Shown: positions 37,216 to 50,800 of the stretch, piece after piece | How the letters are laid out: every line of letters begins with the position of its first letter | How positions within the stretch are numbered: position 1 is the first letter of the stretch | Assembly (NCBI RefSeq): GCF_028769735.1 | Contig: NC_088173.1 | Span: 14,014,038 to 14,078,037 of the forward strand | Reading direction: 5' to 3' | Source: Zonotrichia leucophrys gambelii | Lineage: Eukaryota > Chordata > Aves > Passeriformes > Passerellidae | Length of the DNA: 64,000 bases | Notes under the pieces: generated by a model | Database searches by the model: none | Seen by the model: only the letters and a program-made list of their open reading frames with translations | What the model was told of the DNA's origin: nothing | Program-made: the position numbers and the translations under genes

Positions 37216-40200
37216 ACCGTCTAAGGTCACTGTAATACACAAGCACAGAGACATTAGCATCTCAATGACTTTTTTTCCTTCCATTTCCAATAGTTATATG
37301 CTAGGGTAAGTAAAACCAAGAAAATATTCTGACTTTTTAATTTAGAAAAAGATGTTTTCTTGTCTTTTCTGTGTCCTATAAAGGAACAAAAAGAGGTAGA
37401 AATTACATTTGGTTGCAGAAACCCATCTTGAAAGCCACCTTTAAAGAGTTTTTAGGTAGGAAGCCTTAGGCCTTTGGCAGGCAGCTGTAACCTGGAGTTG
37501 GAAAAATCAAGAAAATGGCCTTAGGAATGTTAATGCAAATATTGGCATGAGTTCATTGTAATTCGAGAGGATTCAGGGAAGTACTAAAAGGGCAAGGAGG
37601 TTTTATGTAAAAGAGAATCTATTGTGAGGCTGCAGCATACCTACATTTTATTTGTGTGTGTGCATATACATGTATACAGCAGGTATGCATGTCTGCATAC
37701 ACACGCGTATGTAACACAATATACGTGTGTGTGAATATATGTTAAAAATCCTGTATTACTGATAATGTGAGTGCCTGTAAATCCAGATATCCTTGATCTT
37801 TCAGTTAAGGGATTCATACCTCAGAGGAGAAGCAAAATTACAAATAATGTTTTGCTGGCTTGAGTTACGGATAGGAGCATTACACAAACAGGTGCTGTTA
37901 AATCATTATACCATGCTGTACCAGTGTGACTTTTGTATGTCCTACATATTTTTCAGACACAAATAACTCTTTTAGAAATTATATAAGGAGCTTTCCTGAG
38001 AATACAGGCAACAATGTCAGATCTAATTTGAATTATAGCTATTGGAAATCATGGTTCTGTTTTTCATTACTGTTATACCAATATCCCTGACAACCTGCAA
38101 TTTACCTGGTATGAACAGCAGCTGCTGAAAATGTAGAGTTGTTTTGTGTGCTCTGTGCTGTTGTATTTTTGTTTATCCTCCCTGTGCATGAGTGATATTT
38201 CACATTAATTCCACTGGATGGCACTGAAGGAGACAAGATTGCCTGGAAATATCTCTAGAAGTTGGGTATAATTCCAAAAATTGAGAGTGACTTACTTTTT
38301 CATTCCATTACTGAAACAGACAAATGTGGACCCATTTTCCATCCTGATGTAATAATTTGTCATCAAAATCAGCTCTTAAACACTCCTAGCTGCAGTTCTG
38401 CGTTTTGACAGTAGCAAAATTACAGTGGAGGCAGAGTCAAGGCTTCTGAATCTGAATGCCCCTTCTTCCCCAACAAAGGTAAAGGCTGAGAGAAGTGGCT
38501 TTGGCCCTTTCTGGATTCTTAAGATTTACAAAGCATCTGAAAAATTCTGACTCTTGTCCTCCATGGCAATGCTGTTCACTTCTATCCTTATGAGCAAGTG
38601 CAAGTATTTTAGTTTTCAAGCTAATTTGAAAAAAACTACTTAGGAAGGCATTCAGGATTAAAAGCTTCCACCTGTTGAGGAAATGTAGTATATTGTTTCA
38701 GAGAACCTCCTGAGTTGAAACTCCATCTGCAGTCCCTACACAAGGAGCACTGTTTTTTCCTGGATAAGGAGTTTGCAATTCTGTCCGGAAGGTGCACAAT
38801 TACACTCTGTCAATCAGACCTGTAGGAGTCATGGGAGTCATCTGTGACTTCGCTCTTTTTTTGACCTGTTTATCTTGATGTATATGAATTTTATTTCCTT
38901 TTCTTCTCCAAAGTATCTTCTTATCTTTGTTCACATCACAGATATGCCTTTTAAGGCTTTTGTTATGTCTCATCCTGCTTATGACAGCTTTTTTTTTTTT
39001 TTCCCAGGCCTGACCTGACCTGTCAGAAAGGTCCCTTGAAACACTATTCTTGCACTTATCTCCCTGGCCTATTTTTGTGGTTCCTTTTTGTACTTACCTC
39101 TTTAGTGTATCTCCATAGATTTCCCTCTCTCTGCAAACCCTGTAGCCCTCTGAGAATGCAGTTTGACAATTTTTTTGGCAGCTGTGCTGGCCTAAGACAG
39201 TTTTTGCTCCCAGCCATCCGTGCTTGTCTCTTTGATATGCCCGCTGGTTTGCTGGCACAGTTGTTTTGTTCAGCTGTGTGATAAACCAGATTAGGAACCT
39301 GATTTGGCTGAAAAATAGCATGGGGGAGGGAGGAGAGGAGCCTTTTACAACCAACTTATTTCTCCAATATGAGGCAGTTGGGCCTGCAGCAGGGACAAGC
39401 GGTGAGAGATGCAGGGCTGCGGGGCAGCCATGGCTTGTGCTGGTTTGTGTAGGGCTGTTGGCAGCTGCTGGGCTGTGACCTGATTCTGATGTTAAGCCAA
39501 GCTCATGGCTGCCTGCTGCCAGCAGGGTGCTGCTGCAGCTCCTTCCTCAGCCCCCAGCACGGGCTGGTTCCTGTCCCTTCCCTGGTGCCAGCACAGGTGC
39601 TTATCCCACCCAAGTGAGCCGGCTGTGAGAGATAACCCAGCACAGAAGCACTCACTCCTGAGGCCTTTCCTGGTTATTATTTCAGGAGCCCATGGAGCCC
39701 ACCCACTCAGCAGCACCTGGGTGCTCTGTCAGCTCAGCTTGGGCCTCAGTTGCACCACAGCACTTCACAACTTTGTCTTTTCCTGTCGTTGCCTGTCCTC
39801 TCTCAGTCTCCATATCTACTCCATCTGCTTTTCTCGTTGCTGTGTTAATGATGTCCTTTTGGTCACCCTCAACATATGGAATACACTCCCTGGAGCAATT
39901 GCTGCATCTTTCAGATCTCTCAAGATTTTCTATTACCATGACACATACTGTAAACTGCCAGCAGATAATGCCCAGTTTAGTTGCTTGTAAGAATTTTGGA
40001 TTTCGTTACTACACTTAATGTGTCCATGTGTTAACTTGAAACAGGCACAGTCTATCAGTTTATTTGATAAGCTAAAAGAGATTAAATAGAATATATATAT
40101 ATTTGGGGCTTTTAAAATTTTTGTAAGAGAAAAAATTCCCAAAGCTATTCCCTGGAGGAAATGTACTTCCCTAAGGTCATATATAAATATCAAAGGATTA

Positions 40201-41789
40201 TTTTCTGTTGCTTTCACACCTTGGATCATCATTCATGCTTGTGCAAATGGACATAGCATTGCTACTAAGCAGTTTACAGTAACATCTTACAGAATTGTAA
40301 ATTAGTGCCCCAGAGATATGATAGCAGAGAGTCAGCACTTACATGGGCAGCTGAGCATAGAGATTTAGGAATTTCTTTTCACCTAGCTGTTTCTACTGTT
40401 TGGGTCCTTTTTAGACACATGTAGAAGCATATCCTAAAAATATTTCATCCTAGTATCTTGGTGTGCTAAGCATTCTTTTTCCCATTCAGTTATATAGAAG
40501 AATAGAAAAACAGCAATGAACGAAGCAGCATATTGCCTTGGAAGCAATAAAACAAAATTATCTGTGTTTGCTATTTAAAAAAACAAGCAACACAAACATG
40601 ACAGGGGGCACCTCTGCACCATGCAACAGAGCACAGGACTTAGCATATATTCATCGAGTTACTTGTGGAATAGGAGACAGCAGCTGTAGACTTGTGTATG
40701 AGTGCTGTTGCACCCAAAGTACTTAACCCTGTGGTAGGTGGTGCTAATTAGGTTGGACATGGTGCTAATTAGGTCAGATACAACATTGTGGTCACATGCA
40801 AATACCCAGTGCTGTGAGTCCAGCTCAGACCTGGCTGGAGGATTCTGCACAAACTGCTGCATGAGCCCATATGTGTGCAGCCAGAGAGAGATATTGTTTG
40901 CTCGTGGCCTCTTGTTCATTACCCCTGTAGGGTTTAGCTTCAGTAACAGATGCATTTGCCACGTACAGGTGTCAGATGTGGCTTTGTTCCAGGGTTTACC
41001 TCCCTCTTGGTAAAAACAGAAGATGCACTTTTAAGTGTGTTTTTCAGGCTCTGAGTTGTTGCTGTGGAATAATGGGCATCCAACATAGCTGCTTCTTAAA
41101 ACCTGTTTTACTTTTCATTCTGTTTTACTTCCTAATTAATGCTGTAAGTACTGAGGGGAGCAGGAAAGAAGGGGATGGTAATTTTTTCAATCACCAGAAG
41201 TTTATAGAAATTGTGAATATCTGCTGCAAGGTCATGGAGGCAGACAGCAGTATGACAAAGAGCAAAGCACATTCTCCTCCAGTACATTTATCAGGAGACC
41301 TGCCTTCCCCCTTCAGTGAGACAAAGCAATGTTTCAGATTGGAGATACAATCATGACTACAACATAAATTCTGTGTCTATGTAACTGCATGGCAAATATA
41401 TCCCCAAAGCACTGACTGCAGAATTGCTGTCTTTGAGTAACTGTTTAATATATGTATAAACATAGCATTCTTTCAAAATTTGAATATTCAAGTCGATGTT
41501 TGTAGGAAGGTTAGTGCTTATTTGTAAGAACAAGGTAAGCTGAAGAAGCATTGTTCAAGAGGCAGTGTTCAGAATGACCTGTGGGATAAAGGATATTACA
41601 AGATCTTTCTCCTTTTTTTGTATTTTTTAAAGGATCTCATGTAGTCATTCTGGCAACTTCTCTCTGTTGTTTCATTTCCATTTGACAGATAGATGAGACA
41701 GAGGTTTGATTAGAATGTCCTGAACTATCAGTAATAACTAGTAAAGACTAGTGAAAATGTGGGCCCTGTCTGTAAGGAAATGGGATGTG
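37216..41789. other. Gene-free region
   Basis: AT-rich to mid-GC DNA with a purine/pyrimidine alternating CA/TG patch (37650-37745), a poly-T run (38990-39002), a GC-richer patch (39360-39740) and a 21-bp direct repeat (GGTGCTAATTAGGT at 40740 and 40761). No exon recognised. Confidence 0.5.
37650..37745. repeat. Degenerate TG/CA microsatellite
   Basis: Interrupted GTGTGTGTG, CATACACACGCG and ATACGTGTGTGTG blocks with near-palindromic ATGCAT and GTATAC steps between them. Confidence 0.7.
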
Positions 41790-41799
41790 GTTATCTAGT

Positions 41800-43775
41800 G
41801 TATGGGCAAAGCTGAGGTAAGCAACAACTTTTTTTGCCTCAATCTTCACTGACAGGTTCTCCAGCCACAGTGCCCAAGTTACAGAGGGCAGAGACAGGGA
41901 CTCAAAGAAAGAAGATCGGGTTCTGCTCTAGGAGATCAGGTTTTGAGAACCTGAAGGTGCCCAAGTTCGTGGGACCAGATGAGATACATCCACAGGTCCT
42001 GAGGGAAGTGGCAGAGGAAATGGCTAAGCCACTGTCCATTGTATTTGAGAAGCTGTGACAGTTTGGTGAGGTTTCCTCTGAATGGAAAAGGGGAAGTGTA
42101 ATCCTCATTTTTAAAAATGGAGAAAAGGAAGATGTAGGGGACTAGGGGCCAATCAGTCTCACCTTGGTATCTCGCAAGATCACAGAGCAGATCCACCTGG
42201 AAACTACCCTATGGCACATGGAAAATAAGGAAATGATTGGTGACAGCCAGCATGACTTCACTAAGGGCAAATCTGACAAATTTGTTGGCCTTCTGCAATG
42301 GGATAACAGCATTGGTGGATAAGAGAAGAGCAACTGACATCATCTATCTGGTCTTGTGCAAAGCATTTGACACTGTCCTGTACAATAGCCCTGTTGGTAA
42401 ACTGGAGGGATACAGGTTTGATGGATGGACCAACTGGCAGATAAGGATATGGCTGGATAGTCTCACTCAAAAGAGTTGTGGTCAATGCCCAATGTCCAGA
42501 TGGAGTGGTGCTCCTCAGAAGTCTGTATTGGGACAGGCACTGTTTAACACCTTGGCAAGGTGACATTGAGAGGGATGTTGGGGGCACCCTTAGCAACTTT
42601 GCTGACAGCACCGAACTCTGTGGTGCAGTTGGCACACTGCAGGGAAGGGATGCACTGGGGGACCTGGGCGGGCTCCAGACATGGGACTCTGCAAACCTCA
42701 TGGAGTTCAACAAAGCCAAGTGCAACACTGTGTGTGTGTGGGCAATCCCAGGCATGAATACAGGCTGGACAGGGAAGGGATTGAGAGCAGCCCTGAAGAG
42801 AAGGACTTGGGGTATGGGTGGATGAGAAGATTGACATGAGCCAACAAATGTGCACTTGCACCCCAAAAAGCCAAATGTGTCCTGGGCTGCACCAAAAGCT
42901 GTGGAGGGATAGAATGTAAGAGAATAGTGTAGAAGGTAATCTCACACCTGAGGAGTTGCAGCTGTACCAATCACCAAAGATTAGGAGCAGACCTGCCCTT
43001 AATAGGCCACAGCTGTGTCCAATAAGAAGACGAGTGTACAAAAGGTTGGGTTAGCTGAGTGAGGAGAGATGGAGTTTGTTGGCTGTGCTGTGAAGAAGGA
43101 GCACAGCTCCTTCTGGCAGGGCAGTGCAGTGCCGTCAGGAGCTGCCCATAAGAAATCACTGAGAAGGCATGGGAACTTTTGCAGTAAGGTGACAACAAAA
43201 AGCAGCATGGCTGGCAGGGTGAGAGAGGGGATTCTGCCTCTACTCTGCTGTCACGAGACACCACTTGGAATGCTGCATCCAGCTCTGGGGTCCTCTACAT
43301 AAGAAGGATGTGGACCTGTTGGAGTGAGTCCAGAGGAGAGCAGGATGTTTAGGAGGCTGAAGCACCTCTCCTGTGAGGAAAGACCAAGGGAGTTGGGGTT
43401 GTTCAGCCTGGAGAACAGAAGGCTCTGGGGAGACCTGATCATTGCCTTTGAACACACAGGGGGGCTGTAAGAAAGCTGGGAGAGGCTTTTCACAAGGACA
43501 TGTAGTGATAGGACAAGGAGGAATGGCTTTGAACTGAAAGGGGTTAGGTTTAGATTGGATATTAGGAAAAAGTTCATTATTGTAAGGGTGGTGAGGCACT
43601 GGAACGGGTTGCTTTGAGCAGTTGTGAATGCCCCATCCCTGGAAGCGTTCAGATGAGGTTGGATGAGGCTCTGAGAAATCTGGTCTAGTGAAGGGCATCT
43701 CTGTGCATGGCATGAGGGCTGGAACTGGCTGGTCTTCAGGGTCCCTTCCAACCCAAACGGTGCTATAGTCTATGA
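41800..43775 (+). mobile_element. CR1 LINE, reverse-transcriptase part of ORF2 to 3' end, interrupted by a solo LTR
   Basis: Sense CR1: GCCTCAATCTTCACTGACAG, GTGGGACCAGATGAGATACA, AATAAGGAAATGATTGGTGA, GCAAAGCATTTGACACTGTC, then after the nested LTR TGCTGCATCCAGCTCTGGGG and a 3' end near TTCCAACCCAAACGGTGCTA. About 1.68 kb of CR1 is retained. The reverse-transcriptase frame is broken by several stops and frameshifts, so it is a pseudogene copy, truncated at the 5' end. Confidence 0.95.
42900..43197 (+). mobile_element. Solo LTR (298 bp) nested in CR1
   Basis: The CR1 sequence breaks at CACCAAAAGC and resumes at AAAAGCAGCATGG. The intervening 298 bp starts TGTGGAGG, ends GACAACA and is flanked by a 6-bp target duplication AAAAGC (42894-42899 and 43198-43203). 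TG...CA termini and a 6-bp duplication are typical of retroviral integration. It contains CCAATAAGAAG near 43019. No internal viral genes remain. The orientation is a guess. Confidence 0.85.
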
Positions 43776-44479
43776 TAATTGACCTGTGGGAAGTCAGCAA
43801 GCAAATATGTTGCATAATATACTTGGACACAATGGATTAAGATATGACACCTGTGAAATGATGGAAATTATGAGAATTCATAGCTTTTTGATATTGGTAT
43901 GGTTGCTCCTGGCACTTTTTAAATTGTTTAATGTCACAGAGAGTGATGCAGTTCCCCGAAGATTTGAGCAATTGTAAACTTCATCATGTCATCAACCAAT
44001 TTTTTCTTATTCAAGGTATGGCAGTGATAGTGACCACTTCATAACATGAACATAGATTTTAAAAAATAATATTGCTTAGAAAAAGGCACGCACAGAGTAA
44101 GTTAACAAAAGTTGGATATTTTAAATTTTCTAAAATTCTTTTTGATGTTATCTTCAATTAGGTTTTTTTTTTCACTGTGCCTGCCAGAAAAATATATACA
44201 TGCACAGCTAGATATCTCTGACTTTTAAAGTCATGGCACTTGGCAAAATGCTTTTAAAGAGAGAAACACAAAAGCCAATGTTATCCATGAAAACTACGTA
44301 AATATTTATAAGCAGTATATGTTTGATTTCTGTTCTTTTCAAAAATTATTTATTTATTTTAAAAATCCATCTGCTGCTACCAGATGATAAATATTTAAAT
44401 CAAATTTGTGCCTGGGATACAAGGGCACTCTTTCTTCCTGAAGTGACATAATAAATTTGATACTGAAGGCCCAGTCTCA
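43776..44479. other. AT-rich intergenic, nothing recognised
   Basis: Short ORFs only; no repeat family identified. Confidence 0.5.
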
Positions 44480-44960
44480 GTTCCCCAGCTCAAACAGCAT
44501 AGCAGGCACTTTGTTGGGGTACATTTGTAGGCTTGTATGAAAAAGCTTCCTGTCTGGTAGGCTGTAAACAAGTGATCATTTTGCCTAATCTCTTTCAGGA
44601 GATTTCCTAGAGGCTGGACTGGAAAATGTCTCCTGGGAAAATACCTCATTTTGCCTGAAAGACTCCAAGCAGTGGTGACTTACCACCTCCTCAGGTAAGT
44701 TGTTCCAATGTTTAGTTACCCCCACTGCTAAGAAATCACATCATTTCAATCCTGAATTTGTCTGACTCCAGTTTCCATTCGTTATGTCTTTTTGTGTTTC
44801 TGTCTGCAAGACTGAAAAGCTCATCCTACAATCAAGTACCTTTTCTGTGTGTGTATTATCTGGGTGCAGTGATCCAGTCACCACTCTTCTCTGACAGATT
44901 TAATAGATGTCCTAAACCTTATACCTTAGGTGTTAGTTTTCAACCTCTGGATCATTTTTT
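44480..44960 (-). mobile_element. Ancient CR1-like fragment
   Basis: The plus strand shows CTTACCACCTCCTCAGGTAA, TTGTTCCAATGTTTAGTTAC and CACTGCTAAGAA, which parallels the antisense CR1 3' region but is much more diverged than the other copies. Borders are approximate. Confidence 0.6.
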
Positions 44961-45240
44961 CTGCCCTCTGATTTTTTTTTCTAGTGCTTATATATCCATC
45001 TTGAATCATGGGCACTGCTTTTTCTGATGCTGTGTGTAGGGCAAGGTCATATCCTAGTAGTTACTCCCTTTTTCATACAGAGGAAAATCAGTTATTGTGT
45101 ATTACAGCTGACATTTGCTGATACATTCCATGTATTAATAGATTGGTTGATAAAGTGTCTGGAACTGTGGAGGTCTGACACTTGGATTCTCAATGTGTGC
45201 TTGTACAGGTATATGACTTTTAATTCCTGTGGTAGAGAAT

Positions 45241-45440
45241 TATAAAATCACAGAAATGTTTGGGAAGGATATGTGCAAATCATCTAGTCCAGCTCTGTTC
45301 TTGATGCAGGCTGTTGCCAACATTCACTTAGGAATGGACCTCCTTGGTAAATCTGAAAATTTTGTCCACAGCTCCTCCAACTCCTTATCTACCACACCTT
45401 TTTCTTATTGGACTATCAGATCTGATTCAGCTCTAACATG
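45241..45440 (-). mobile_element. Degenerate CR1 3' end
   Basis: AAAATCACAGAAATGTTTGG, AAATCATCTAGTCCAGCTCT and GATGCAGGCTGTTGCC match the antisense CR1 3' end with heavy divergence. Confidence 0.75.
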
Positions 45441-47600
45441 AACTCAATCAGGGAACACCGCCATCAGGAAGAAAAAAAACCTTTTACTTCTCCTGATTTC
45501 TTGAGTTTAATTAGGCATTGATCCTGTCTGACATAGGCTATATGACTGTGGATGCTGGGACACAAATGGTAAAAGGGAGATAGGAGCATTCAAGGGGAAG
45601 TGCTTATGCAGCACAGCTTTCTAATGTAACCACAATGCTTGCAGTTTGCCAGTACAAAAAAAGTGAGATCATTCTGATTCTCCCCCTTCTCCTTGGCCAT
45701 GCATTTCCACTTTTTCTGGTGGCCATGGCAAGCTGAGCTAGAAGAAAATATACATCACCATAAAAAGTAAGTAATTACTGAGTAGTTTATTGAATAGCAG
45801 TGCCAGTTGGGACAGACTTGTGTGGAGCTGCTCTTTTCAGTGGCAGCTAACTGTTTAGTTGGCTTTGCTGCAATGAGAGATTTCATCTCTGAAGTACAGT
45901 TCCATAGCAGTTTATCCTTATCTAAGTCAGAGCTATCATGGTCTGTCTGGTATTTTTACAGCTGAGCAGGAGGCTGGTCCAGGGAGCTTTGCAGCCAAGA
46001 ACTAAGCTTGAACTAAACCCCAAAAAATCCTGCTGGTTCTCCACTGATTTCAGGGAGCTCATGTATCTGAAAATGAATTGCTCTTTTATACAGCAAGTTT
46101 TAAACTTGTGACCTGACCTGATGCTAGTGTGCTGGTACATGTGGTGGGAAGGGAGAAGGGCTGGATTGGGAATTTCTGTCCTCAGACATGGACAATCTCC
46201 ATGACTACCTTTTTTGTTTCCTGAAGTGTATTATTGATATGAATTTTGGTGTTCACAGTAGGTCTTAAGATTATTGTAAAATGATGAAAGAGACCTGTCT
46301 TGCATGTAAACAGGCAGGGTCAATATTCTGTGGATCATTCTGGACTTGGTGATTATTGAATGACAGCTTGTGTTTTCGGGGTCTGACTCAGTGACTGAGA
46401 TGGTCTCTTCCATTCTTTCATTTTTAGCTGTACCTATGCTAAGAGTACCCTAGTGTTAAAACTGTTAAGAACTAATTTTTCTTAATTTGACATTAGTTAG
46501 CCACTTTCTAATTTGTTGCATTTGGTACTATTCCATCTTCACTGCTGTATTAGTTTAACGGCAGAGTGAGAGAGAAAGAGAGCATTTTTGCTCTGAGTTG
46601 TGCTAAAGATTTTCCCCAAATGCAGCCATTAGAGACCAGCTGCAGACAAAACAGCACAGGCAGTTGATTTTTCAACAATGTTAGATTTTGAGCTCCTGTC
46701 TGCAGTAATTAATTAGCTCCATTGCTGAGCTGGCTCCCTGCGGGACTGCGCGATCATTAGTGCCAAAGCCAGGAAGGGAGCATGAACTCCCAAACCCCTG
46801 AGAAACTACTGCAGCAACTCTTGTCATCTATAGAGCATTTCAAGAACATTTCAAGTGACACTGGTAGAAAAGATTCACTTTCTCATCTGTATGAAGGCCT
46901 TGCTCAGATTCAGTAAGACTGCTGGCTGGGACCAGGCAAATCTACTTCCTGGGCAAGATTTTGTCAAAGGCTATCCAAAACCCAAAGGGTTGCTCTCAGC
47001 TAATTCATCTTAATTTTGCAGATATGTAGAGAGAATTATAGAAGACTTGAGAGACATCAGAGTACAAATCAATGGTGATGTACAGTACTGGGGCTGCTGT
47101 GCCAAAAGCTAGCCCAGAACCAAGTATCTGTCAGCTAAAAGTCAAACTTGGATACAGCAGAGACACAGATGAATCCAAACATGCCAAGATGAAAGTGCTG
47201 GCATAAAATTACACAACTTCTTTCAGGTGCAGAAAACCAGCAGACACTGAGATTATTTACAAATCACTTCTATGAATTACTTTTTGTAGGCTTGGGATGC
47301 GGTGTAATATAGTTTAATCTCTTGTCTCATTCCCCATGCTTGTTTCAGAAGAGAACAAGAAATTTAATCCAAACAAAGGATTAAGAAATTTCAATAACTG
47401 GACTATTGCCATTATTGAAACAATGGACCAGCTCTTTAAATGCTTGTTCTTGATTGAATTGAAGTCAATGACTACATCAGAGGGAGCAGAGCTGGAATGC
47501 AGAAAAGAGGAAATGAAAAGTCTAGAAGTGATACACAATTATTTTACCTATTATGCACTTCTAGCAATGCATTGCGTAAACAAAGCAGCTCTGAGAAAGG
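45441..47600. other. Intergenic, nothing recognised
   Basis: Mid-AT DNA. A purine-rich stretch lies near 46563-46585. No exon or repeat family identified. Confidence 0.45.
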
Positions 47601-47639
47601 ATCTCTCCTCACTGGAGAATAAAGTTAGGGAAAACTTTT

Positions 47640-47830
47640 GAGAGATGGTCAGAGGAAAGAGAAATGAGATTTAATATAGATAAATGTAAGGTAATACACC
47701 TGGGAAGAAATAATAATCATCCTGTATACAAAATCAGGAGCTGCTCTTTAGAAAACAGTAATAGAGAGGAAGGTCTGGGAGCAGTGGTTTATAATTAATT
47801 ATTGCAGACAGGAACTCAAAACCTAGCACT
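47640..47830 (+). mobile_element. CR1 ORF2 C-terminal fragment
   Basis: Translation of AATATAGATAAATGTAAGGT and onward gives FNIDKCKVIHLGRNN, the hallmark end of the CR1 reverse-transcriptase domain, followed by a degraded stretch. It is a short, old fragment, probably of a different CR1 subfamily from the 41.8-kb copy. Confidence 0.8.
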
Positions 47831-50800
47831 GGGGCAAAACCCAAATACATTCTTATTCTGGGCCAGCACCAGAGGTTTGTTTCTACAGTGAGTGCACAGA
47901 GATCAGGGAGCTGGCAACAACACAAGCAAAATATTAAACTTATAGCTATGATGTTATTAATTCCATTTATAAGCTACAGACTTGACTGCTGATACCCAAG
48001 CTTGTGGTTTTCTATTTGCTGAATACAGTAAAACAATGAAACATGTCTAAGATAAAAACTGCCCATGAGTTTGTAGAAGGGTACCTTTTTTTTTCTTGTC
48101 CTCATATTTAAATGCAGAACTGTGGCTTAAAAATGATGAGATTTAGCCTAGACAAGATAGTGGAAGCAAACCCCCTTTCCTAAAGAAACATTACATTTGA
48201 AAACTGTATAGAGAGAATTAAAACAATGTAACAATTCCATTACTCAGTGAAAGGGAATCTGTTGGCAAGAAGCAAAGGCCAAATGTAGAGCTATGCTATT
48301 ATTTAGGTGAGAAATGGTCATTAAGTGCATTTAGCAGGTAGAAAAGAAAGCTATTACAAGTAAGTGTGTTCCACCAAAACCAGATGAACATTGCTGTGCT
48401 GAGAAGACAGTGCTATGTGAAAGCCTGCCAGACAACCCAGACAGGGTGCCATGAAGAGCTGTCTGATTGCAAGGCCTGATGGCTGTGTACTTAGAAGTTC
48501 ACAACTTGAGGATCACAATGAAACACAAATTGATTCTAGTCCTAGGAAAGGAAAGGAGGAAAACCCTAGCAAGATATGGTATGTAGAATATTAAAGATTT
48601 ACAGGATTATTTCCTCTTACTGGTGCTGTGAGCTAGTATCACAGGGTAGTCCTGTCTTTGATTCCTTACAGGCCATGCTAGAAAGATGGCACCTCTCCCC
48701 ACTATGAGGCAGCCTTGGAGTGGTATAATTTCTTCCCAGGCTGGATACAGCTTGGGCTGACACCACCAGGCTGTATGCAAGCACAGAAAGAGGAATTCAT
48801 TATCCTACAGACAACTTTTCCTCCTCCTGGGAAAATAATGGTGGATCATTTATAGCCCTATATGTAAAAGCTTTTTTTGTTTAATAAGTGTAAAAACAAG
48901 TAACTATTTTTTAAATATGAAAAAGAAAAAATATCCCAAAAAAAATAAATGCTCTCAAAACTGACTTTTCATCTTCTATCTGAGAAGGCAGATAAAGCTA
49001 CATAATTAGTCAGGGAAGGATCATTCCCTTTCTCCCCACAGCCTCCAGAGGATAAACTCCAGATAAGCCTTTTGGAGACTGCAGAGCTTGAACTGCAGAG
49101 GGTTTTAGTCTGTGAAAGACATTTGGAGCACACAATAATTAGCAGCTCACAGCTGAATTTTGCTAGCTGTCATAGTATTTGTTGCTATCACTGCATGAAA
49201 GTACTCCTGTAAGTCTCCTGAGTCTTCCTAAATGTGTGCTGTAGTCTGATTTGTCCACACGGAACTTTTTAATAGAATATTTGGTCAGACTACAACACTT
49301 AAAGGCTTACAGCAAATCCCTTTTCCATGGCACAACACCACCTGGACAGAATGAGAAAATATAAGTTCTTTTCTTGGACAAAGCAGGAACTCCATTACTC
49401 TTTATACTATATCCAGGCCCTTGCAATCCAGGGGGATTCAGTATGCTGGGAGAATCAATGGGTAGCCTGCTAATCCAAATCCACATCTTTGTATCCCCAA
49501 ATCAGTGCTCAAGAGTTCTGGCAGAAGACAGGCCCTTTCTTAAGACTTGCCCTTCATCTCTGCTTGCTCACAGTTTTTAAGTCCCAGTGGGAAAACTGTA
49601 GAGACACTGGGAAAGAACCAGGAAATATATTGTAATTCTTTTAAACTCAATTGAGATTCCCCTCTGTTTTAAGAAAGCAAACACCAAGAACTGTCTGGGT
49701 TACCTTGAATCCAGTTGTGATTAAGTGTTTCAGGACTGATACTGTTTTTGAGATAGTCTTCATTACTGCTGCTTTCCAGACTGCAGTCTCAGATTTGTAT
49801 ACATTTCTTACCAGTGTTTCTAACCTTTAATTACAGTTCACTTAATGGTACATACACTTGTGCTGTCTCTTTTCACATCCAAAACAGCTGTTCAAGTTTT
49901 AATCTGTGGGCTGTGCTTTGTTTTCAGCAGTTGATATCTGTCTTTTACTGCTTTTTATCTTTTTCAGGTGTGCTTGGCTTACCTTCTCTTCTCAGCTCCC
50001 ATGGTCTCTCCCCACCTCCCCCCAGGAAACGTGCTGCCAGGAGCTATATGCATAACATATATGCACTTAACAACACTTTCATTGTCTTTCTGTCCAATTG
50101 CAAAGGTCATTTTCTCAGCTCCTGAGAAAATGTCACTCCTTTTTTTTTTTTTTTTTGCACAGTGCCATTGGCTCCCTTTCTTCACTGCATGAAATACAAA
50201 TGACTTCTCTCTGCTTTTCAAGCCATGTCTAATCTACATCACCAAGAAGTATCCCTCATTGCCATTATACAAATGATACTAGTATTTTAAGGCAGCCTTG
50301 AACATTCACTTTCATGCTTTCGCCCATGTTGCTGATAATGCATAGCACAAAATCTATGTAATAGCCCTAAACACTTCTTTCTCTTCTTTTTCAAGCATCA
50401 AGTCTCTGCCTTGAGCTTTGTCAGAGTCTGAGCATAGCTACATAACTCTTTTGCTGGAGATGACTTTTCATAGGCACCAATTATAACCTCTTCCTGCTCA
50501 TCTTCTCTCTATAAGGCACTTCAAAGGCAAAGCAGTTTGTTGTTTTTATGTCTGTACAGTGCAAGCTGCAGTGAGGATGGGTTTAGGTTTGGTTTAGGTG
50601 TCATTTTAAGAGTAGTATTAACAATAAAAATACAGTATACCAAATTACTTGTCTTGTTTCTAAGTCTGTAAGATACTCTGAGGAAGTAGTTCCGATATAG
50701 GCTGTTAAATTTGCCATACCAAAGCTGCTTAAGTCTGTGGATTCCAGGCATAAATTTGCTGCAGGGACTGAGAAAGAGGGGGACTGGAACTGTGCCTTTT

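Noticed and set aside
42261..42866. 201-codon minus-strand ORF
   Set aside because: Antisense of the CR1 element.
43240..43830. 196- and 166-codon minus ORFs
   Set aside because: Antisense of the CR1 3' region.
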